NCBI GenBank assembly: GCA_050697275.1
Contig: JBOGZI010000086.1
Location: forward strand, 1-7,040
DNA length: 7,040 nt
Source: JBOGZI01 sp050697275
GTDB lineage: Bacteria > Actinomycetota > Thermoleophilia > Solirubrobacterales > 70-9
Reading direction: 5' to 3'
Part shown: piece after piece, positions 1-5,551 of the stretch
Layout of the letters: the number at the start of each line of letters is the position of its first letter
How positions within the stretch are numbered: position 1 is the first letter of the stretch
Made by a program: the position numbers and the translations under genes
The notes under the pieces: model-generated
Databases searched by the model: none
The model's input: only the letters and a program-made list of their open reading frames with translations
What the model was told of the DNA's origin: nothing

Positions 1-1
1 C

Positions 2-901
2 TCCAACCGCTTCTACGAGATCGTCCTCGGCCCCTCGATGGCCTACACCTGCGCCTGCTTCCCGACCGCCGACGCGACCCTGGACGAGGCCCAGGCGGAG
101 AAGCACGACCTCGTCTGCCGCAAGCTGGCGCTGAAGCGCGGCGACCGGCTACTCGACGTCGGCGCCGGCTGGGGCGGCATGGTGATGCACGCCGCCGAGA
201 ACTATGGGGTGAAGGCGCTCGGGGTGACCCTGTCCGAGCCGCAGGCCGCCTGGGCCCAGGAGAAGATCACCGAGCGCGGGGTCTCCGACCTCGCCGAGGT
301 CCGTTTCCTCGACTACCGCGACGTCACCGAGCCCGAGTTCGACGCCGTCTCCTCGATCGGGCTCACCGAGCACATCGGCGCCGCCAACCTCCCCTCCTAC
401 TTCAGCTTCCTGGCGGGCAAGCTGCGGCCCGAGGGCCGGATGCTGAACCACACGATCACCCGCCCGTCCAACCTGGAGCGCCACCGCGCCGGCAAGTTCA
501 TCGACCGCTACGTCTTCCCCGACGGCGAGCTGGAGGGCCCCGGCACGATCCTCTCGGCGATGCACGACAACGGGTTCGAGGTGCGCCACGAGGAGAACCT
601 TCGCGAGCACTACGCGATGACCCTGCGGGAGTGGGGGGCCAACCTGGAGCGCGGCTGGGAGGAGGCGGTCCGGGAGGTCGGGGAGCGGCGGGCGCGCGTC
701 TGGCGCCTTTACATGGCGGCGTCCCGGTTCGGCTTCGACCGCAACACGATCCAGCTCCACCAGACCCTGGGCGTCAAGGTCGCCGCGGGCGGGCGCTCCG
801 GCATGCCGCTGCGCCCCGACTGGGGCGAGACCAGGACCGCCGCCAAGAGCGAGGCCCGGTCCGAGAGCGAGGCCCGGTCCGAGAGCGCGGCCGCGGTCTG
901 A
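2..901 (+). CDS. Cyclopropane-fatty-acyl-phospholipid synthase family SAM methyltransferase (5' truncated by window edge)
   Basis: The frame is open from base 2; the ATG at 38 is internal (family motif NxFYExxLGxxMxYTCAxF spans it). 299 residues are visible, so roughly the first 100-130 residues of a ~400-residue enzyme lie outside. Numbered from the ATG at 38, the SAM-binding motif I LLDVGAGWGG is at 38-47 and the DYRD motif at 91-94. Residues matching the bicarbonate/active-site set of E. coli Cfa are present: Cys5, Glu110-His111 in TEHIG, His137 in NHTI, and Tyr191. The family transfers a methylene/methyl group from SAM to the double bond of membrane phospholipid acyl chains; some relatives methylate other substrates, so the exact product is not settled. 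The last ~17 residues are a low-complexity Ser/Glu/Ala/Arg tail encoded by a tandem DNA repeat. The gene converges on the exonuclease 37 bp downstream. Family assignment is secure; substrate is not. Confidence 0.9.
   Translation, partial: SNRFYEIVLGPSMAYTCACFPTADATLDEAQAEKHDLVCRKLALKRGDRLLDVGAGWGGMVMHAAENYGVKALGVTLSEPQAAWAQEKITERGVSDLAEVRFLDYRDVTEPEFDAVSSIGLTEHIGAANLPSYFSFLAGKLRPEGRMLNHTITRPSNLERHRAGKFIDRYVFPDGELEGPGTILSAMHDNGFEVRHEENLREHYAMTLREWGANLERGWEEAVREVGERRARVWRLYMAASRFGFDRNTIQLHQTLGVKVAAGGRSGMPLRPDWGETRTAAKSEARSESEARSESAAAV
848..883 (+). repeat. Two tandem copies of an 18-bp unit in the 3' end of the methyltransferase gene
   Basis: AGCGAGGCCCGGTCCGAG occurs at 848-865 and again, identically, at 866-883, followed by the first bases of a third copy (AGCG). 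It is in frame and encodes SEARSE twice in the C-terminal tail, after the conserved catalytic domain. Perfect identity suggests a recent slippage expansion; copy number may vary between strains. Confidence 0.9.
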
Positions 902-929
902 GCGGCCGGCTGCGAAGGAGCTCGTCGAG

Positions 930-951
930 GGCCCGGGGCTAGCGCCGGGCC
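930..951. terminator. Candidate GC hairpin between two convergent genes
   Basis: GGCCCGG (930-936) and CCGGGCC (945-951) form a perfect 7-bp GC stem with an 8-base loop. It lies 28 bp past the methyltransferase stop, and the exonuclease stop codon (939-941) is in the loop. On the + strand it is followed by CTTCTCCT, a weak pyrimidine run rather than a true T tract. Position favours termination of the methyltransferase transcript, but a chance GC hairpin is possible. Confidence 0.3.
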
Positions 952-1805
952 TTCTCCTCGAGCCGCTCCGCGAGCCGGTTCATGCCGCGCTCCCGGGCGG
1001 CCTTCGCCGCGGCGCGGTAGTCGGTCCGCTTGTCCCGCGGACGCCCGACCTTCTCCTCCCGCAGCGTGGCGATCTCCTTGAAGGCGCGAAGCTGGTCCGG
1101 GTTCTCGGTCAGCGCCTTCCGAAGCCCGGGCCGCGGCTCGCGGAAGCCGGACTCGAGCACCTTCTCCAGGGACCCGTGCTTGCGCAGCAGCTCGGCCGCG
1201 CCCTTCTCGCCGACGCCCCTGGCGCCGGGGAGCCCGTCGGAGGGGTCGCCCCGCAGCGCGATGAAGTCCGGGACCAGCTTCGGCGGGATCCCGTAGCGGC
1301 GCTTCACCTCCGCCGGGCCGATCACCTCACCGCCCTGCTTGCCGGTGCTGACATAGAGGACCTTGGTGGACCCGTCCGCGCACTGGAACATGTCCCGGTC
1401 GCCGGTCATCAAGAGGGTCCGCCCGCCGGCCTTGCTCTCCCTCTTCGCATAGGAGCCGAGCAGGTCGTCGGCCTCCAGTGCGTCGGCGACCGTCACCGTC
1501 CAGCCGAAGGCGCTGAAGAAGTCCGGCATGTCGGCCCACTGCGGCTCGAGCTCCTCCGGGAAGGCCGCCTCGCGCTCGGCGTGGTAGGCGGGGAATAGCT
1601 CGGTTCGGTAGGGGGCGGCGTCCGGCCCGACGCAGAGCACCACGGCGCGCGGGTCGTGCCGTTCGACCTCCCGGAGGATCATGTTGGCGGTGCCGAGCAG
1701 CGCGTTCACCGGGTTGCCGTCCGGCCCCCTGATCGACTTCGGCAGCGCGTAGAAGGCGCGGAACAGCAGCGAGGGGGTGTCGACGACGAGCAGGGGTCTA
1801 GGCAT
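939..1805 (-). CDS. Stand-alone 5'-3' exonuclease / flap endonuclease (PolA N-terminal nuclease family)
   Basis: This is a 288-residue protein matching the 5' nuclease domain of DNA polymerase I, without any polymerase domain. Such nucleases remove 5' flaps and RNA primers using two metal ions. Metal-binding acidic residues are seen in order: Asp9 in VVDTPSLLFRAFYA, Glu111-Ala-Asp113-Asp114, Asp136 and Asp138 in TGDRD, and Asp187 and Asp190 in GDPSD. GDPSD leads into the helix-3-turn-helix DNA-binding segment (GARGVGEKGAAELL, ~195-208). The arch region carries YRTELFPAYHAER (66-78), equivalent to the usual phosphate-contacting stretch, with His where many homologues have Lys. The start is ATG at 1805, fixed by family alignment; no clear Shine-Dalgarno is visible upstream, so initiation may be leaderless or SD-independent. 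It is divergent from the large secreted-protein gene (97 bp apart). Its first ~100 bp are echoed in the chimeric frame at 4801-4974. All catalytic residues are present, so it looks functional. Confidence 0.9.
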   Translation of the reverse strand: MPRPLLVVDTPSLLFRAFYALPKSIRGPDGNPVNALLGTANMILREVERHDPRAVVLCVGPDAAPYRTELFPAYHAEREAAFPEELEPQWADMPDFFSAFGWTVTVADALEADDLLGSYAKRESKAGGRTLLMTGDRDMFQCADGSTKVLYVSTGKQGGEVIGPAEVKRRYGIPPKLVPDFIALRGDPSDGLPGARGVGEKGAAELLRKHGSLEKVLESGFREPRPGLRKALTENPDQLRAFKEIATLREEKVGRPRDKRTDYRAAAKAARERGMNRLAERLEEKARR

Positions 1806-1902
1806 GCCGCGAGCTTAAGACTCGTGCCTACGGGCCCCGAGTTTGTTGAGGTTCGACTGTGAGCTTCAGCACTCCGCTTTAGATGCCGATGCTGTTGCTG
1901 TA
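1806..1902. promoter_or_regulatory. Divergent intergenic region (exonuclease / secreted protein)
   Basis: This 97-bp spacer lies between two divergent starts and is visibly more AT-rich than the flanking genes, so it should hold promoters for both. A CGAG...CTCG arm pair (1810-1813 and 1821-1824) surrounds a CTTAAG core just upstream of the exonuclease ATG. A TTTAGAT (1878-1884) could be a -10-like element for the rightward gene, but no -35 hexamer lies at a suitable distance. No site can be assigned firmly. Confidence 0.35.
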
Positions 1903-4788
1903 ATGCCTCGGCATGGAGGAGGGATCGGCGTAGGCAGACGCCGGCTACGGAGGGGAATCGCACCGGTTGCGGCCGGCGCGCTGCTTGCGGCGCTCGTCTT
2001 CGCCGACACGGCCGCCACCCAGCTGACCGGGGCGAACTGCACGCGGGGCGAGAAGCAGACGATCGAGACGGGGATCGTCAAGGCGATCGGCTGCTGGACC
2101 GAGGCGACGAACAGCGCCGGCCAGCAGGTCCACACGGCCCGGTTCGAGGACCAGGTCGATGGCGGCATCGACCTGAACGGCTTCGTGGTCACGGGGCCCG
2201 CGGGCGGGGCGCTGCAGATCAACGAGTCGACCCGCGAGGTGACCAGTGTGGTCGCCTCCAGTGGGGCCGCCGCCCCCAACGCCCAGCTCCAGTCCCGCAA
2301 CTGGCCATCCACCGGCCAGCTCAACAACCTCGGCCTTCCGTTCACGCTCGACTTCATCGCGCCGGAGAAGAGCGGGCTGTTGCTCGAGACGCTCCACCTC
2401 GGCTCGAACAGCGTCGCGGGGGCGCTGGCGGGCCTCTCGCCGGTGGGCACCATCGAAACGCCGGTACGGCTCGAGGAGGAAGGGACCGGCTCGATGGACC
2501 TGACCGTCGCGCTGGCCGGGATCTTCACCCTGAAGGGCAAGCCGCAGTCGGTCACGATCGACCTGCCGACCTCATCGGGGGAGGGGACCAAGCTCGACGG
2601 CTTTGACCTCGAGCTGGAGGAGATCGACGCCGTCAAGTTCCTGACGATCAACGAGCTCTCGGCGAAGTACTCCGCCTCCACGAAGGTGATCGCCGGCTCG
2701 GCGAACCTGACCCTCCCCGCCATGTCGAAGACGAAGGGCTTCGGCGCCGCCTTCCAGCTCGACAACGGCGTCCTCAGCAAGCTCAGCTTCAGCGTGCACG
2801 GAACCAAGATCCCGATCGGGGCGGCGGGCTTCCTCACCGACATCGCGGGCGGCTTCAGCTTCCAGCCCGTGCAGGCGCTCGACTTCGACAAGTGGTGCAA
2901 GTCCCAGGGGTTCGAGAAGGCGGTGATCGTCGGAGCCGATCACGGCACGGGCGCGGCCTACCGCTGGTACTGCCAGAAGGGGGGCAAGAACACGGGGCTC
3001 AGTGCCAACGCCGCCTGCCAACACCAGACCGGCAACCAGGCGTCCGTGGCCCGCAGCATCGACACCACCAGCGCCTACTCCTGGCAGTGCGTCGGCGGCA
3101 TCAGCAGCGGCGCCACCAGCTTCGACCTCTCGGCGAACGCCAGCCTCGGGGCGGACTTCGGCCCGGTCGTCCCCTCTCCATTCGGCACGATCGAGCCGAT
3201 CAGGGTCGATTCCTCGCTGGGCATCGGCTATGGCGCCGGGGGACTGCTGATCCAGATACACGGTGGGCTCGCCCTCTTTCGACTCCCGGTCGGCGACGCC
3301 TATCTGATCATCAACACCCACTCCGGGGTCGCGTTCGGCGTCGGCCTCGGGATCGGCTTCCCGAGCTTCCGCAACAACGAGAACGATCCCTTCTACATCG
3401 GGGCGAGGGTGGACGGCTGGGTCGGCGGGGGCCACTTCCAGCTCGACGGGAAGGGCCGCATCGCGGTCTTCAACCTGAAGCTCCTGGACGGCGAGATCCT
3501 GGTCAACGACCGGGCCGTCGCGGCCTGCTGGACCGTCATAGGCGTGCCCGGCGGAGCCGTCTACCAGTACGGCGGCGTAGTAAAGACCTTCGGCATCGGC
3601 TGCGGCCTCGGCGACTACAAGGAGCAGTTCCAGGGCGGCGGCAGCGCGGCGGCGGCCGCTGGCCGGACGCGCAAGTTCGACCTGAGTGGGGAGCAGAAGG
3701 TCCTCACGGTCAAGGGCGCCGGCGCGCCTCCCAAGTTCACGCTTCGCTCGCGCGACGGCCGCCGCTTCCGCACCCCCACCGACTCCCCCTCCGAGCTGAA
3801 CGACGACCACGCCTTCATCATCAACGAGTTCACCGACACCACCCACGTTGTCATCCCCGACCCGAAGGGCAAGTGGAAGGTTGTCCGGGACAACGATTCG
3901 GTGCCTATCACCAGTCTCAAGGCGGCGCGGGAGGTTCCCAAGGAGCGCGTCAAGGCTCACGTCGAGGGCAAGGGACACACCCGCACGCTGGTCTGGGACT
4001 CGCTCAATCGCCCCAACACCCGGCTGGTCTTCACCGAGCTGCTGCCGGGCGGCACCGAGGTGCCCATCCTCCACACCGGGAGGGCCAGTGGCCGCAAGCG
4101 ATTCAAGGTCGTGCGCGGCAGCCAGTACGGCAAGCGACGCCTGCACGTCACGATCATCCATGGCCATGGCTCCCGCCAGCAGGGCGTGCACGATCACTAC
4201 ACCGTCAACCCACCGGGGAAGATGGCCGCGCCCCGGAGGGTCTCGGCCTGGCGCCACGACCATGGCGTCTACGTGACCTGGAGCGGGGTCGAGGGAGCCC
4301 ACGGCTACCTGGTCGAGGTCTCGACGGCGGCCGCCGGCGATCGCCGGGCGAGCAACTACGTACGGAAGGTCTCGGCGGACACGCGCAGGGTCGCCATCCC
4401 CCACCACCCCGACGGTGAGAGGGGCGTCGCCAAGGTCTTCGCGCTCAACTCCGACGACAAGCTGGGGCGCAAGGCGAGGCAGGGCTTCGCCCCCAGCCCG
4501 TCGGCCCGGGGCCTCCGCGAGGCGGCGCGGCGGAGCGCCAAGTCCGCGGTGGTCCGGCGCGGAGGCGTCGCGGTCCGGATGCAGTGCCCGGAGCACGGCC
4601 ACTGCCGCGTCGAGGCGGAGCTGCGCCGGCGGGGGCGCCGGGTCTCGAGCACCAGCTTCCAGCAGGCCCCCGACACCTTCCACCTGCTGCGGCTGAAGGC
4701 GAAGGGGGGCACCGATGACCTCCGCCTCGTCGTCAAGCTGAGCCGCACCGGCGAGCAGGCGAAGGCCAAGGCCACGCCGAAGCGGTAG
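1903..4788 (+). CDS. Large secreted multidomain beta-rich protein with cysteine-pair module and fibronectin type III-like domain
   Basis: This is a 961-residue exported protein of unknown function. The ATG at 1903 was chosen because it directly precedes a good signal peptide: basic n-region (RRRLRR, 12-17), hydrophobic core ~18-34, and a possible cleavage after VFA (34) or TAA (38). A TTG at 1843 would add 20 residues from AT-richer, promoter-like sequence; neither start has a good SD. After the signal comes a Gly/Ser/Thr-rich beta-type region (~40-325). A compact module follows with Cys332, Cys357, Cys372 and Cys396, two similar halves each ending in Tyr-x-Trp-x-Cys. Next are Gly-rich beta repeats (~400-570, with Cys542 and Cys567) containing VDGWVGGG. 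A basic middle region (~580-770) leads to a fibronectin type III-like domain (~776-860; VYVTWSGVEGAHGYLVEV). A small C-terminal beta module has Cys895 and Cys901, then a Lys/Arg-rich tail. Similar architectures are recalled from Solirubrobacterales. There is no anchor or sorting motif, so it is probably released or cell-wall associated through its basic tail. No enzyme motif was recognised. Confidence 0.8.
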   Translation: MPRHGGGIGVGRRRLRRGIAPVAAGALLAALVFADTAATQLTGANCTRGEKQTIETGIVKAIGCWTEATNSAGQQVHTARFEDQVDGGIDLNGFVVTGPAGGALQINESTREVTSVVASSGAAAPNAQLQSRNWPSTGQLNNLGLPFTLDFIAPEKSGLLLETLHLGSNSVAGALAGLSPVGTIETPVRLEEEGTGSMDLTVALAGIFTLKGKPQSVTIDLPTSSGEGTKLDGFDLELEEIDAVKFLTINELSAKYSASTKVIAGSANLTLPAMSKTKGFGAAFQLDNGVLSKLSFSVHGTKIPIGAAGFLTDIAGGFSFQPVQALDFDKWCKSQGFEKAVIVGADHGTGAAYRWYCQKGGKNTGLSANAACQHQTGNQASVARSIDTTSAYSWQCVGGISSGATSFDLSANASLGADFGPVVPSPFGTIEPIRVDSSLGIGYGAGGLLIQIHGGLALFRLPVGDAYLIINTHSGVAFGVGLGIGFPSFRNNENDPFYIGARVDGWVGGGHFQLDGKGRIAVFNLKLLDGEILVNDRAVAACWTVIGVPGGAVYQYGGVVKTFGIGCGLGDYKEQFQGGGSAAAAAGRTRKFDLSGEQKVLTVKGAGAPPKFTLRSRDGRRFRTPTDSPSELNDDHAFIINEFTDTTHVVIPDPKGKWKVVRDNDSVPITSLKAAREVPKERVKAHVEGKGHTRTLVWDSLNRPNTRLVFTELLPGGTEVPILHTGRASGRKRFKVVRGSQYGKRRLHVTIIHGHGSRQQGVHDHYTVNPPGKMAAPRRVSAWRHDHGVYVTWSGVEGAHGYLVEVSTAAAGDRRASNYVRKVSADTRRVAIPHHPDGERGVAKVFALNSDDKLGRKARQGFAPSPSARGLREAARRSAKSAVVRRGGVAVRMQCPEHGHCRVEAELRRRGRRVSSTSFQQAPDTFHLLRLKAKGGTDDLRLVVKLSRTGEQAKAKATPKR

Positions 4789-4805
4789 CGCGGCGATCCG
4801 CTACC
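4784..4805. terminator. Inverted repeat containing both convergent stop codons
   Basis: GGTAGCG (4784-4790) and CGCTACC (4799-4805) are perfect reverse complements separated by 8 bases. The TAG stop of the secreted-protein gene (4786-4788) is in one arm and the TAG stop of the leftward chimeric frame (4801-4803) in the other. The position fits a bidirectional transcription end. Neither side has a T tract, so intrinsic termination is uncertain. Confidence 0.35.
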
Positions 4806-4974
4806 AGCGAACGGGCAGCGACTTGAGCTGGTTGAGGAAGGGGGAAAGGACGTACTCGGGCTTGCCGGCGAGCTCCACCGGGTTGCCATCGGGCCCCTTG
4901 ATGCTCTTGGGGAGCGCGTAGAAGGCCCGGAACAGCAGGGAGGGCGTGTCGACGACGAGCAGGGGCCGAGCCAC
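4801..4974 (-). pseudogene. Chimeric mini-ORF: exonuclease N-terminus fused to cytochrome P450 C-terminus
   Basis: This frame runs from GTG at 4974 to TAG at 4801 and has 57 residues. Codons 3-33 (RPLLVVDTPSLLFRAFYALP and onward to NPV) match the start of the exonuclease at 939-1805 with one replacement (Arg to Lys). The following ~23 residues to the stop (LAGKPEYVLSPF ... LPVRW) are identical to the end of the P450 at 5552-6799. The join is near 4873-4882 (GAGCTCCACC), where homology passes from one gene to the other with only a few bases of possible microhomology. The product would have the first nuclease strand with Asp9 but no other catalytic residue, and no heme motif, so neither parental activity is possible. 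Similarity to the parents ends at the start and stop codons; flanking bases do not align by eye. Codon differences are almost all synonymous, unusual for a relic. I call it a pseudogene/recombination scar, but a selected small protein cannot be excluded. An ATG at 5046 would extend it without homology support and overlap the next gene's start. Confidence 0.8.
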
Positions 4975-5035
4975 ACCCGAGACGCTGACGGCGCTCGGGG
5001 GGAGAGGGTCGGCACTTGCGCGGCTCAGGCATGCA

Positions 5036-5245
5036 ATGGAGTTCACTCGCCACGCGAGAAACGAGATGCGGCTCTACTCGATCAGCAGGGCAGAGGTAGA
5101 GGCAGTGGTTGACTCCCCGCTGACGAGCTCGTCTGATCGCCGAGGGAACCCCCGCCTGACGGGCCCGGCGAACGACCGAATCATCGTCGTCGTCCTGGCC
5201 CGAGATGACCCTAGTCTTGTGATCACCACATTCGAACGGAGCTGA
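5036..5245 (+). CDS. DUF4258-like small protein (putative toxin-type partner)
   Basis: This is a 69-residue protein. The pattern FTRHARNEMRLYSISRAEVEAVV (residues 3-25, given here from its key Phe3, His6, Ala7, Met11, Ile16 and Glu20 positions) followed by a beta segment RIIVVVLA and VITTFER matches the DUF4258 fold: a His-Ala-x4-Met helix, an I-S/T-x2-E-V-E helix, then beta strands ending near the C-terminus. DUF4258 proteins are small, often sit beside DUF2283 genes, and are suspected to be RelE/ParE/BrnT-like toxins, though many are uncharacterised. The ATG at 5036 was chosen because the family motif begins right there; an in-frame start at 4946 would add residues antisense to the chimeric frame with no family support. 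SD is weak. The stop TGA (5243-5245) is separated by one base from the next ATG, indicating co-transcription and translational coupling. Local GC looks lower than in the flanking genes, hinting at acquisition. Confidence 0.75.
   Translation: MEFTRHARNEMRLYSISRAEVEAVVDSPLTSSSDRRGNPRLTGPANDRIIVVVLARDDPSLVITTFERS
5238..5241 (+). promoter_or_regulatory. Shine-Dalgarno GGAG for the DUF2283-like gene
   Basis: GGAG lies five bases before the ATG at 5247, inside the last codons of the DUF4258-like gene. It supports the 5247 start and translational coupling through the TGAGATG stop/start junction. Confidence 0.6.
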
Positions 5246-5246
5246 G

Positions 5247-5531
5247 ATGCGCGCCGAGTACGACAGCAAGGCAGATGCGATCTCGATCGTGCTGGTCCCG
5301 GGCACCGAGGGAGCAAGTGGGGACGAGGTCCATGAACGCGCCGTCGTTGCGATCGCCGGTGGTCGGCCAGTCGAGATTCAACTCCTCTATCCGTCCCTGG
5401 GGACTGACGAGCCCCTGGGCGCGGCGGCCGGCCGCTACTCACTCGACGCCGAGGCTCTGGAGGCGGCGGCGCGAGCGGCGCTCGCCGCGCCCAACCGTCC
5501 CGTCGAGGTCGACCTGGGGGCGGCCCTGTAG
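5247..5531 (+). CDS. DUF2283-like small protein (putative antitoxin-type partner)
   Basis: This is a 94-residue protein. The N-terminal MRAEYDSKADAISIVL closely follows the DUF2283 signature (M-x-x-x-YD-x-x-ADA-x-x-I-x-L). It is followed by the usual second half: a polar loop, HERAVVAIAGGRPVEIQLL (strand-turn-strand, ~29-47), then an alpha-helical tail rich in Ala (SLDAEALEAAARAALAAP, ~65-82) and a last strand VEVDL. DUF2283 proteins are commonly encoded next to DUF4258 proteins and are thought to be the neutralising or regulatory member, which is inference here. The start is well supported by GGAG at 5238-5241. The gene ends 20 bp from the P450 stop codon, in convergent orientation. Its higher GC at third positions in the 3' half resembles the host genes more than its upstream partner does. 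Confidence 0.75.
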   Translation: MRAEYDSKADAISIVLVPGTEGASGDEVHERAVVAIAGGRPVEIQLLYPSLGTDEPLGAAAGRYSLDAEALEAAARAALAAPNRPVEVDLGAAL

Positions 5532-5551
5532 GCGCCAGCTTCCCGGCCGGG

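Noticed and set aside
1843..1902. TTG at 1843 as start of the secreted protein
   Set aside because: It would put 20 extra residues ahead of the signal peptide in AT-richer, promoter-like DNA, with no Shine-Dalgarno; ATG 1903 gives a normal-length signal peptide. Not excluded fully.
1830..1905. GGTTCGACT in the divergent spacer as a tRNA T-arm or attachment site
   Set aside because: No matching acceptor stem, anticodon arm or CCA end could be found around it, and no integrase is present.
2572..4683. A 703-codon open frame on the minus strand, antisense to the secreted-protein gene
   Set aside because: It has no recognisable motifs, and its Gly/Ala/Arg/Asp/Val-rich composition is typical of the antisense shadow of GC-rich codons. 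The + strand frame has a signal peptide and domain structure.
4801..4974. Chimera as a local assembly artefact
   Set aside because: A misassembly of the neighbouring genes should be identical to them, but the segment differs at about 16 of 54 compared codons. Read support still could not be checked here.
4946..5035. Extended N-terminus for the DUF4258-like protein from 4946
   Set aside because: The added 30 residues overlap the chimeric frame antisense and have no family similarity; the DUF4258 motif begins at the ATG at 5036.
4975..5046. Longer version of the chimeric frame starting at ATG 5046
   Set aside because: The extra residues have no similarity to the exonuclease, whose homology begins at the GTG at 4974, and would overlap the next gene's start.
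5542..5551. CCCGGCCGGG palindrome between the DUF2283-like and P450 stops as a terminator
   Set aside because: It has no loop and no T tract, and such short GC palindromes are expected by chance.
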